NCBI GenBank assembly: GCA_023393115.1
Contig: JAEWMS010000011.1
Location: 21,148-85,147, forward strand
Direction: 5' to 3'
From: Bacillota bacterium
Lineage (GTDB): Bacteria; Bacillota; Clostridia; Acetivibrionales; DSM-1351
Length of the DNA: 64,000 bases
Shown: positions 51,180-59,034 of the stretch, piece after piece
How the letters are laid out: every line of letters starts with the position of its first letter
Position numbering within the stretch: the first letter of the stretch is position 1
The notes under the pieces: generated by a model
What the model saw: only the letters and a program-made list of their open reading frames with translations
Database searches by the model: none
What the model was told of the DNA's origin: nothing
Made by a program: the position numbers and the translations under genes

Positions 51180-51250
51180 TTCACATTGAGTAATTGTACT
51201 CCCGGACCAATTTGTATCAATGTGTTGCACACGAAATACTAAAAGATACG
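51180..51250. repeat. Half copy of the palindromic intergenic element
   Basis: GAGTAATTGTACTCCCGGAC, then CAATGTGTTGCACACGAAAT, which is also found at 62740-62757. Only the left arm is present. It lies after the TRIC-like gene (minus). Confidence 0.6.
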
Positions 51251-51252
51251 GT

Positions 51253-51894
51253 CTAACAACCTTTTCCCCTATCTTTAGTTTTGTAGTTCTCACCCTTATT
51301 CAATACCGGAAGGTTCAGACCGAATTTTACTGAAATCATCCTTATAGTCAGTACGAATGCAATACATATGTAAGTATTCAAATTAATATTTACATTAGTA
51401 TGAAGCAGATAAAATAGTACTGATCCTAGTATGGATGGTATTGCATAAATCTCACCTCTGAATATCAACGGTATCTCGTTAACCAGAATATCTCTTAATA
51501 TTCCACCGCCAACTCCGGTTATCACGCCTGCGAAAACTACTCCCAACAAAGGTAACCCGATTTTTATTGCCTGATATGTGGCGGTGACTGTAAACACGCC
51601 TAAACCAATAGCATCAAATAGAATTATAACAGAAATAATCCTACTTACAAATTTGTATAGTATACAGGTTATTACCATAGAAGCAGTTATTGCGGCAAAG
51701 TACTTCCATTCGGTAAAAAATACAGGTATGTTCCTGCCAATAACCACATCTCTTATTATACCCCCGCCAGAGGCAGTTATCAAAGCCAGGACGTATATTC
51801 CAAATAAATCGAGTTTGTTTCTTATGCCCACAAGCACTCCGGATACAGCAAAGGCAATGGTTCCGATTATATCAACAATGTTTAAGACCAGCAT
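51253..51894 (-). CDS. TRIC/UPF0126-family membrane channel protein
   Basis: 213 residues from ATG 51894 after CCGGAGGAAG. Seven hydrophobic segments with two UPF0126 repeats: DIIGTIAFAVSGVLVGIRNK, TASGGGIIRDVVIGRNIPVF, DAIGLGVFTVTATYQAI, GVGGGILRDILVNEIPLIFR. The glycine-rich kinks match bacterial TRIC trimeric cation channels. It is between hypA and hypB without an obvious link to hydrogenase maturation. Confidence 0.9.
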   Translation of the reverse strand: MLVLNIVDIIGTIAFAVSGVLVGIRNKLDLFGIYVLALITASGGGIIRDVVIGRNIPVFFTEWKYFAAITASMVITCILYKFVSRIISVIILFDAIGLGVFTVTATYQAIKIGLPLLGVVFAGVITGVGGGILRDILVNEIPLIFRGEIYAIPSILGSVLFYLLHTNVNINLNTYICIAFVLTIRMISVKFGLNLPVLNKGENYKTKDRGKGC

Positions 51895-51923
51895 AAAACT
51901 TCCTCCGGGCATATGTCTCTACT

Positions 51924-51967
51924 CTCCCCGAAATATTCATATATTATAATATGTTTATTTCGGGGAG
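51924..51967. promoter_or_regulatory. 12-bp perfect stem-loop between hypA and the TRIC-like gene
   Basis: CTCCCCGAAATA and TATTTCGGGGAG with a 20-base AT loop. No T-run; possible intercistronic stabiliser or terminator. Confidence 0.6.
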
Positions 51968-52019
51968 TAGTGCAGGTTGAAATAACTCTTCACTTTTCAT
52001 CATTCGCTTATCACTTATA

Positions 52020-52361
52020 TCATTCAATTTCCAAGCTTTCAATATAGAATTCCCTTCCTTTTTCAGTAGGCATCCCCATACCTCCGCACTTTGGACAATC
52101 AAAGCCCTGAGGCGGCTTGATAAAACCCTCTCCGCACTCTCTGCATTTAAACTCAGCCTTTACCCTGTTGAATACAAGCCTGGCTCCTTCTGCAGCAGTA
52201 CCCTCACTCATAATATCAAAATACATTTGGACTGAATCATCCAATATAGTAGACAAGTCACCGATAACTAGACGGACTTCGAGAATCCTTGATGCTCCGA
52301 CTCGCTTTGCTTCGTCCAGAGCAATATTCAACATTGATTTTGTAACGGCATATTCATGCAT
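52020..52361 (-). CDS. hypA: Hydrogenase nickel/zinc metallochaperone HypA
   Basis: 113 residues from ATG 52361 (MHEYAVTKSMLNIALDEA); His2 and Glu3 are the nickel ligands. Zinc site in FKCRECGEGF and FDCPKCGG. The ribosome site is AGGGTGG. Delivers nickel with HypB for [NiFe] hydrogenase assembly; the Ech operon lies 3 kb away. hypC-F are not in the window. Confidence 0.94.
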   Translation of the reverse strand: MHEYAVTKSMLNIALDEAKRVGASRILEVRLVIGDLSTILDDSVQMYFDIMSEGTAAEGARLVFNRVKAEFKCRECGEGFIKPPQGFDCPKCGGMGMPTEKGREFYIESLEIE

Positions 52362-52612
52362 GCTTACCACCCTTAGTTATGTCATGATTACAAAGTTATT
52401 ATATCATTTTTAACCCTCCAATAATACACTATGAACAGTTTTACGAGCATTTTACGAGCATTTAATATAGAATTCTAAAGTCTTCTTGAAATAAATATGT
52501 ACCAATTCCCTTAATTGTAATTTTGATGTATTATTATGTTATAATATAGAAAACGTAAAACGTATCATGTACAATTGACTTATTATAGTAGTCCTAATAA
52601 GCGAGGTCAACG

Positions 52613-53500
52613 ATGGATCAAAGAGTAAAGAAGCTACTTGGTGAAGGGCCTTACCCTTTTCCAACCGATGAAAAAAATGATAATGGTCCCATCGAGTTTT
52701 ATTTCGGCAGGGGGATGATTATTCTATCTCAGAAGTACTGTCTTGATATGCCTAAAGGAACCCATCATCACTCAAGTTATGAGTTTTTGATACCTTTGTC
52801 GGAGATATCGTGTACCTCTTTAGAAAACAGAAATGTGACTTTTGATAAGGGTAAGCTTTTTCCCATTAACTCAGAGCAAGTTCATGGCTTTTACAAACCC
52901 ACCGGGAATTGCCATTTATATGCTTTTCAGATTGACTACGATACTCTTAATGATATCTCATTACAGCTTTGCAATAAGGGAAATGTAACCTTTGTAAATG
53001 AAAGTGTATCTCTTGGATCAGAAGTATCCTCCCTTTTAAAGATGTTTATGACTGAAGCCAAATATATGCAGAGTGGAATAGATTTGATTCTGAATAACAT
53101 AACAAATCTTATTGTACTCAATCTGCTTAGAGAACTTAAGAGTAATCTACCCACACATATATCAGAAAAAAACTACTGTGAAAGGGATAATATCAATAGG
53201 GCCATAAATTACTTAAGGGATCAGTACAATAAGGACTTTTCTCTTGAGGATATTGCAAGTATAGCTAACCTAAGTCCTTTTCATTTCATAAGAATTTTTA
53301 AGGCAACTACAGGTAAAACCCCTTATAATTATTTACTTGATATTAAAATCGATAAGGCTAAAGAATTATTGGTACTTAAAAAGCATACCATCACTGAAAT
53401 ATGTTTTTTATGTGGTTTTAATAATCTTGAGCACTTTTCATCGGTTTTTAAGCGAAAAGTAGGCCTGCTTCCCTCTCAATACCGCAAATTGAAAATCTGA
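52613..53500 (+). CDS. AraC-family transcriptional regulator
   Basis: 295 residues, ATG after GCGAGGTC. An N-terminal cupin-like sensor (YFGRGMIILSQKYCLDMPKG, THHHSSYEFLIPLSEISCTS) and two C-terminal helix-turn-helices (FSLEDIASIANLSPFHFIRI, TITEICFLCGFNNLEHFSSV, FKRKVGLLPSQYRK). The next gene, a secreted LamG protein, is a plausible target. Effector unknown, probably a sugar. Confidence 0.92.
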   Translation: MDQRVKKLLGEGPYPFPTDEKNDNGPIEFYFGRGMIILSQKYCLDMPKGTHHHSSYEFLIPLSEISCTSLENRNVTFDKGKLFPINSEQVHGFYKPTGNCHLYAFQIDYDTLNDISLQLCNKGNVTFVNESVSLGSEVSSLLKMFMTEAKYMQSGIDLILNNITNLIVLNLLRELKSNLPTHISEKNYCERDNINRAINYLRDQYNKDFSLEDIASIANLSPFHFIRIFKATTGKTPYNYLLDIKIDKAKELLVLKKHTITEICFLCGFNNLEHFSSVFKRKVGLLPSQYRKLKI

Positions 53501-53628
53501 TTCAATTCATAGCAATAAAACCGGATACAATCGCAATAATATCGAAGTGCTAAACTTATTCAGATGATATACTTTTGCTGTGAGGTGCTAAATGTTTAAA
53601 ACATACTAACAGCTATAAGGAGGTTTTT

Positions 53629-55437
53629 ATGAATAAGAAATTATTAGCAGTATTTATTGTCCTTGTTTTATTGTTTACCAGTACCCTTTCCTCATTGCTT
53701 GTATTTGCAGAAGATGACGAAGAGACCGAAGTTCAAGAACAAATTGAAGAAACTGAGGATAATACTTCAAACAACCGCTCTGCCGCTTCTATGAACGGTT
53801 ACCGGGGGTTAGTCGCTCACTGGAAATTTGACGGTGATCTAAAAGATTCAACTACCTTTAAGAATGATGGAGAGGCAGTTGGGGGTAAAAATGGAGTGAC
53901 TTTCGTGGACTCCGTTAAAGGAAAGGGTGTTAAGCTTGACGGAAAAAGTTATATCTCCGTTAAAGATAGTGCATCCCTTGATCTTTGTGATGAGTTTTCC
54001 TTTTCCTTCTGGGTTTACAAGGAGGATATGAGAAAAAAGGATAATATGGAGGGTGGTGTACCTTACATAATTAAAAATTATGACCCTTACGGGGATTTTC
54101 CGTATGGTGTTTATGAATGGTGGGAGATGACACCGGGGCTAACCTTCTGTGATGAAGATGGTGCCAGGGATGTACATTCCGAGAAGCAGGTAGATATTCA
54201 GAAGTGGTCTTTTATTACAATGACCTATGACGGCAGCACCATGAAAATATATGTCGATAAAGAGCTTGTTAAAAGTGAACTGGTAAGCACTTCACTTATT
54301 AATTCCTCTCAACCTCTGTATATTGGTTTTGGACATTTTATGACTGAAGATAACTACTTCAAGGGCGTTTTAGACGATATGAAAATATATAATATGGCAC
54401 TGTCTTATGCGGAAGTCGAGGAACTATACGATGAAACCGCCTCGAAATCCCCCGGTAAGGAGTTAATTAACAAGCCCAACAAATTGGTGGCATATTACAA
54501 ATTTGAAAACGATCTTAAAGATTTATCGGGTAATAAAAATGATGGTACTGCTGTAAAAGCAAACAACTTTAAATATGTTGACGGTATAGCAGGTAAAGCT
54601 GTAAAATTCAGCGGTGCCAGTTATATAGAAGTAAAGGATAATGATTCTCTTGACCTGGACAGAGGGTTTACCTTCGGGATGTGGATATATAAGGATAAAA
54701 GCTCCAAAAATCAACCTATCTTTTCAAAGTATGGGGAAAGCCATCATAAGAAGGACTGTTCCTATAGCCTTATTGACTGGAACGACGGTCAGCGCTTGTC
54801 CTTGTTCAACTTTGTAAATGACGGCAATTATAGTGAATTTGAAACCGAACTTAACAATGATATGCTTGACGGAAAATGGTTCTATTATACTGCAACCTAT
54901 AATGGAAAAGCTGATGAAGAAAACAGTTCTTCCGATGCAAATACAGTAAAATTATATATAAACGGAAAACTCGTCGGAACTCGTGAGTTTAACGGTGATA
55001 TCTCAAACTCCAGTGGCCCGTTATGGATAGGAGGAACAACTGAAAGTATTTTCTTTAAGGGTATTATGGATGAATTCAGAATCTATAATTATGCTCTCAC
55101 TCCTACTGAGGTAGAGACTTTATACAAAATGAGAGATAGTATTGAGGTTGTAAGCTCAAATAAAAACTCTTCGGTTTCATTGAAGGTCGGTCAGAATAAT
55201 CAGCTTACAGTAAATGCTTTGACACATACCTTCAGTGCTCCAAGTAAAACTCTTCTTAACGGAAAAGACGAACTTAAAAAATTGGATGTGACCGCAAAAG
55301 CTACCTACAAATCCAACAACCCCAAGGTAGCTACTGTTAGTGCTTCGGGGAAAATTACTGCCGTCAAAAAGGGAAGTGCATCAATAACTGTTACTTATGG
55401 CTCTCAAGTAAAAAGTGTCTCTGTAACTGTTAAGTAA
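53629..55437 (+). CDS. Secreted protein with two LamG/concanavalin-like domains and a Big_2 domain
   Basis: 602 residues, ATG after AAGGAGG. Signal peptide to about 27 (VLVLLFTSTLSSLLVFA), an acidic linker (EDDEETEVQEQIEETED), LamG-like domain 1 at about 60-270 (LVAHWKFDGDLKDSTTFKND, FSFSFWVYKED, KGVLDDMKIYN), domain 2 at about 288-500 (LVAYYKFENDLKDLSGNKND, FTFGMWIYKD, KGIMDEFRIYNYALTP), and a Big_2 domain at the C-terminus (YKSNNPKVATVSASGKITAV). No catalytic residues seen: a surface glycan-binding protein. No anchor or dockerin. Confidence 0.85.
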   Translation: MNKKLLAVFIVLVLLFTSTLSSLLVFAEDDEETEVQEQIEETEDNTSNNRSAASMNGYRGLVAHWKFDGDLKDSTTFKNDGEAVGGKNGVTFVDSVKGKGVKLDGKSYISVKDSASLDLCDEFSFSFWVYKEDMRKKDNMEGGVPYIIKNYDPYGDFPYGVYEWWEMTPGLTFCDEDGARDVHSEKQVDIQKWSFITMTYDGSTMKIYVDKELVKSELVSTSLINSSQPLYIGFGHFMTEDNYFKGVLDDMKIYNMALSYAEVEELYDETASKSPGKELINKPNKLVAYYKFENDLKDLSGNKNDGTAVKANNFKYVDGIAGKAVKFSGASYIEVKDNDSLDLDRGFTFGMWIYKDKSSKNQPIFSKYGESHHKKDCSYSLIDWNDGQRLSLFNFVNDGNYSEFETELNNDMLDGKWFYYTATYNGKADEENSSSDANTVKLYINGKLVGTREFNGDISNSSGPLWIGGTTESIFFKGIMDEFRIYNYALTPTEVETLYKMRDSIEVVSSNKNSSVSLKVGQNNQLTVNALTHTFSAPSKTLLNGKDELKKLDVTAKATYKSNNPKVATVSASGKITAVKKGSASITVTYGSQVKSVSVTVK

Positions 55438-55526
55438 CCTGAATTTTAAATACTAGAAATATATATTTTTTAAGGCTGATAATGTGTGTTGGGGCCCACA
55501 TAAGAATAAATAATTTCCTATGCATT

Positions 55527-55569
55527 AAAAAAGTTCAGTCCGGCAATGCGCCGGGACTGAACTTTTTTT
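55527..55569. terminator. Bidirectional terminator between LamG gene and echF
   Basis: AAAAAAGTTCAGTCC faces GGACTGAACTTTTTTT with an inner CGGC/GCCG helix; A-run and T-run on both sides suit two convergent transcripts. Confidence 0.9.
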
Positions 55570-55619
55570 CATAATGACATTATCAAGTTTTACGCCTGTA
55601 AGGCCACATAATAAGCATA

Positions 55620-55997
55620 TTAAGCAGTAACCTTACTCTCATCTTCAGCCTCAACAGGTTTCTCAGGTTGAACAACCTTCAGTGATTCCTTGGTTGAAGC
55701 TGCTGTCTTGTGAGACTCGCTTGCAACAATACACTTCTTAGGACAGGCCTCTACACATGCATTGCAGATAACACACTTAAACTGATTTATCTCCCAAGAC
55801 TTTTCAGCCTTGTTAACTACAATTGCATTTGCCGGACATTTTCTCTGGCATATGCCGCAGAAAATACACTTCTCTATTTCACAACCCTCTATCTGTCCTC
55901 TGGAGTCCTTAAAAGGCTCTCTCTTCTCAATAGGATACATTCTGGTTGCCGGTTTTGACACCAAATTTTTAAATACATTTTCGACCATCTTTAACAT
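55620..55997 (-). CDS. echF: Ech hydrogenase subunit F (2x[4Fe-4S] ferredoxin-like)
   Basis: 125 residues, ATG after GGAGGGG. Two complete CxxCxxCxxxCP motifs: CIFCGICQRKCP near 45 and CVICNACVEACP near 75. A Lys/Glu-rich tail of about 30 residues follows the second cluster. NuoI-like electron entry subunit that passes electrons from ferredoxin to EchC/EchE. Last gene of the operon. Confidence 0.93.
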   Translation of the reverse strand: MLKMVENVFKNLVSKPATRMYPIEKREPFKDSRGQIEGCEIEKCIFCGICQRKCPANAIVVNKAEKSWEINQFKCVICNACVEACPKKCIVASESHKTAASTKESLKVVQPEKPVEAEDESKVTA

Positions 55998-56027
55998 ACT
56001 AACCCCTCCAATCCAACTAAATCAACG

Positions 56028-57107
56028 TTATCTTTCTGTACAGGATATACATGGGTCAATTGTCAAAATAAGCAGTGGCACATCTGCCAGCTGACTGCCC
56101 GGCAGCATCTTTATAAGTGAAGGTATATTCTGGAATGTCGGTGTTCTGAGCCTTAATCTCTCAAGGTTCTTAGTACCGTTTGACCTGAGGTAATATAATA
56201 CTTCTCCTCTTGGCTGTTCAACTCTTGAAATAACCTCACCCTTTGGTGGATTTCCTTTAACGGGAACAACATGTTCTCCTTCAGGAATCTTTGCTATTGC
56301 CTGCTTAATAAGATCTATTGACTGATAAACTTCATACAGTCTTACATAGGTTCTTGCGTAGTTATCACCGTCATTGTGCGTAACAGGTTCAAAGTCCAGC
56401 TGACCATAAGCAGAATAACCTGTAGTTCTTAAATCCATCGGTATTCCTGCTGCCCTTGCCATTGGTCCCACGGCACAAAGCTCAATTGCATCAGCCTTTG
56501 ACAATAATCCTCTTCCAACAAGTCTGTGCTTAACAGTGTAGTTGTTAAGGAAAACCGCTTCAACCTGTTCAAGATCGTGTTTTATTTCATCGATAACAAC
56601 TAATATCTTCTTCATTTGTTCTTGATTCAGGTCACGTCTGGTTCCACCAATGGTATTTGCAGATATAACAACTCTGGCACCTGCGGTTTCTTCCATAATG
56701 TCCATAACCTTTTCTCTGTCTCTCCAAACCTGCATGAAAAGACTTTCAAAACCAAAGGCATCTGCCAGAAGACCTAACCACAACAAGTGACTGTGCATTC
56801 TGTGAAGCTCAGCCCAAATAACTCTCAGAAACTTTGCCCTGTCAGGTATCTCAATATTCATCAGCTCTTCGATACCCTGGCAGTAAGCCATTGCATGCAT
56901 AACGCTGCAGATACCGCAAACTCTTTCAACTACAAAAACGTTTTGTGTAAATTCCTTTGTTTCTGTGAGCTTTTCAAGGCCTCTATGAACATAACCGATA
57001 GCCGGTATTGCATCTACTATATTTTCATCTTCCATAACTAGCTTAATATGAAGGGGTTCTGGAAGCACAGGATGCTGTGGCCCAAAAGGTATTACTGTTG
57101 AACTCAT
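56028..57107 (-). CDS. echE: Ech [NiFe] hydrogenase large subunit E
   Basis: 359 residues. Nickel ligands: RVCGIC (Cys64, Cys67) and the C-terminal DPCISC (Cys353, Cys356). Group 4 text IPFGPQHPVLPEPLHIKLVM and GYVHRGLEKLTETKEF. The protein ends three residues after the last Cys, so there is no C-terminal peptide for a maturation protease to remove, as known for some group 4 enzymes. ATG overlaps the echD stop by 4 bp. Together with EchA-D and F it couples ferredoxin oxidation to H2 production and ion translocation. Confidence 0.95.
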   Translation of the reverse strand: MSSTVIPFGPQHPVLPEPLHIKLVMEDENIVDAIPAIGYVHRGLEKLTETKEFTQNVFVVERVCGICSVMHAMAYCQGIEELMNIEIPDRAKFLRVIWAELHRMHSHLLWLGLLADAFGFESLFMQVWRDREKVMDIMEETAGARVVISANTIGGTRRDLNQEQMKKILVVIDEIKHDLEQVEAVFLNNYTVKHRLVGRGLLSKADAIELCAVGPMARAAGIPMDLRTTGYSAYGQLDFEPVTHNDGDNYARTYVRLYEVYQSIDLIKQAIAKIPEGEHVVPVKGNPPKGEVISRVEQPRGEVLYYLRSNGTKNLERLRLRTPTFQNIPSLIKMLPGSQLADVPLLILTIDPCISCTER

Positions 57108-57487
57108 TCTTTTTTACCCCCTCTTTGCTCAATAGTTATTTGTTGTCTTAAGAACGGTGATCCCAATTCCTCTTCGGATAAGAGCATATGTCCGCCATAG
57201 TCAATAACAATGCCGGTTATATTCAAACCGAAAAGCTCCTTCATTTCATTTTCTACCAGTAAGGCACTGAAAATGATCTTTGAAATACTTGGAACCTCTT
57301 CACCTTTTTTGACAGTGACTTTGAAATTTCTCATTTTATAGTCCTTGTCAAAATGATAGATAATATCTATAGTGTCATCACCGTTATCTGCACATGATGC
57401 AGTAACAAACCTGTAGCCTTCAAGCTTGGTTTTTGATACTTCACCAAGCAATTGGTCACTAGTAATTTCCACTAAATTTTCAATCAT
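57104..57487 (-). CDS. echD: Ech hydrogenase subunit D (NuoC-like)
   Basis: 127 residues from ATG 57487, directly after GGAGGTTAAC in a hairpin-SD cassette (an in-frame start at 57499 lies within it). Complex I 30-kDa-type region: LEGYRFVTASCADNGDDTID, VENEMKELFGLNITGIVIDY. Small soluble subunit bridging EchE and EchC. Overlaps echE by 4 bp. Confidence 0.9.
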   Translation of the reverse strand: MIENLVEITSDQLLGEVSKTKLEGYRFVTASCADNGDDTIDIIYHFDKDYKMRNFKVTVKKGEEVPSISKIIFSALLVENEMKELFGLNITGIVIDYGGHMLLSEEELGSPFLRQQITIEQRGGKKE

Positions 57488-57530
57488 GTTAACCTCCATG
57501 GGCCGTTTTACGGCTTTGAGCCGCTTAGCA
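57488..57530 (-). repeat. Hairpin-SD cassette before echD
   Basis: On the minus strand GCGGCTCAAA, GCCG-TAAAA-CGGC, CCATGGAGGTTAAC, then ATG. Same layout as the four plus-strand copies, but here inside the ech operon. Confidence 0.65.
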
Positions 57531-57551
57531 GCAATTTACTTTTAAAAAGTT

Positions 57552-58004
57552 CTACTTCTTGTCAGCCAGCTTCATCGCATCTGCCTTCTCGTCCAATTTA
57601 CCGATACCCTGCACTATTCCGTCAATGATAGCTTCAGGTCTTGCACAGCAACCCGGAACAAATACGTCAACAGGAATAACATTTTCAACCCCGCCCATTA
57701 CATTGTAGCATTCCTTGAAAATGCCACCTGTACAGGCACAGGCACCGATAGCAACAACTACCTTTGGATCAGGCATCTGATTGTATATATTCTTTAAAAC
57801 ATGCGCGTTTCTTTTATTTGCAGAACCGGTAACAAGCAATATATCTGCATGCTTGGGATTACCTACATTAACTATTCCCAATCTTTCAGCATCATACAAT
57901 GGGGTGAGACAAGCTAAAACCTCAATGTCACATCCATTGCAGCTTGTACAGTCATAATGCATTACCCAGGGTGACTTTTTCCTTGACTTGCTTATTATAC
58001 CCAT
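57552..58004 (-). CDS. echC: Ech hydrogenase small subunit C (NuoB-like)
   Basis: 150 residues from ATG 58004 after AAAGGTG. Proximal [4Fe-4S] ligands: CTSCNGCDIEVLA, GACACTGG, and PGCCARPEAIIDGI. Small subunit that takes electrons from EchF and feeds the nickel site in EchE. Preceded by a 175-bp structured gap after echB and followed by the cassette before echD. Confidence 0.94.
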   Translation of the reverse strand: MGIISKSRKKSPWVMHYDCTSCNGCDIEVLACLTPLYDAERLGIVNVGNPKHADILLVTGSANKRNAHVLKNIYNQMPDPKVVVAIGACACTGGIFKECYNVMGGVENVIPVDVFVPGCCARPEAIIDGIVQGIGKLDEKADAMKLADKK

Positions 58005-58019
58005 ACAATTCACCTTTCT

Positions 58020-58137
58020 ATTACGGAGCAAATTTAGCTTCGCTAAATTCGCACCATGCATATTAATATGTTACACCTGAAAGCCCATGAGGCTATAATG
58101 TATTGCCAGATAACACTCATCTGGCATGCTTGGTGCA
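58020..58137 (-). promoter_or_regulatory. Structured gap between echB and echC
   Basis: GCAAATTTAGC/GCTAAATTCGC forms an 11-position hairpin at 58026-58051. Further out, TTGCCAGAT faces ATCTGGCAT (58102-58121), and GCACCATGC (58051) faces GCATGCTTGGTGC (58118). No T-run, so processing or stabilisation is suggested. Confidence 0.5.
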
Positions 58138-58179
58138 ATAATTTTATACTGCTCAAATTATTTTACATCTGTGTTTATT

Positions 58180-59034
58180 CTAGATCAGGTACATCCATAC
58201 TATATTTACAAGTGCAGCGCCTATACCTGCTACCCAGGTTACTTTTACCATCCACTGCCAGGTTACTCTTGCGCTTATATTATCAATAACTATTTCGCAG
58301 AAATAACTTGCCAACGCTATTAATATACCTACCCAAATCGGCTGAGCAAAAAACAATGTAATTAATCCCATAAGGAGCACAAGGTCAATCCAGTGGGTCA
58401 ATTCGATCAAAGCCAGCTGAGTTCCTGAAAACTCAGTAGTTAAACCTTTTATAAGTTCCTGATGTCCGTGATGTGAAGTAGAAAAGTCAAAGGGTGACTT
58501 TCTCAGCTTGATTGTAAGAACATAAAGGAACGCAAGGAATACCAGTGGCAAACTGTACAGTAAAGGCTTCTCCTGGTTGAATATTTCTGAGATCATAAAG
58601 CTTCCTGTTGTCTTGTAAACTCCCACCACCATTAGAAGCAGTACAGGCTCATAGGCCATCATCTGCATTATTTCTCTCTGGGCACCAATTTTACTATATG
58701 GTGAACGAACGCTCATTGCTCCCATTATCAATGAAACAGCTGAAAATGCAAGAATAAACATAAGCATCAGCAAATCCTGTTTCAAAACCAGCATAACTAA
58801 AGCGCCGATAGCGAAGAACAAGTGTCCCATTACATAAACCATTTGAGTCTGGTTTACTGCTATACCCTGCTTGCCCAACAACTTGAAGAAATCATAAAAG
58901 GGCTGAAGCAGTGGAGGTCCAAATCTATTCTGCATTCTTGCAGTTATTTTTCTGTCTATACCAGTTAATAAACCACCAACTATTGGAGCGGCTATTATGG
59001 CAATAACAGCAATAATCAAATTGTTTATGCTCAT
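58180..59034 (-). CDS. echB: Ech hydrogenase subunit B (NuoH-like membrane protein)
   Basis: 284 residues, seven to eight membrane segments. NuoH/HyfC text: PIVGGLLTGIDRKITARMQN, RFGPPLLQPFYDFFKLLGKQ, SKIGAQREIMQMMAYEPVLL, FDFSTSHHGHQELIKGLTTE. It anchors the soluble arm and forms part of the ion path. Overlaps the echA stop by 4 bp. Confidence 0.94.
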   Translation of the reverse strand: MSINNLIIAVIAIIAAPIVGGLLTGIDRKITARMQNRFGPPLLQPFYDFFKLLGKQGIAVNQTQMVYVMGHLFFAIGALVMLVLKQDLLMLMFILAFSAVSLIMGAMSVRSPYSKIGAQREIMQMMAYEPVLLLMVVGVYKTTGSFMISEIFNQEKPLLYSLPLVFLAFLYVLTIKLRKSPFDFSTSHHGHQELIKGLTTEFSGTQLALIELTHWIDLVLLMGLITLFFAQPIWVGILIALASYFCEIVIDNISARVTWQWMVKVTWVAGIGAALVNIVWMYLI

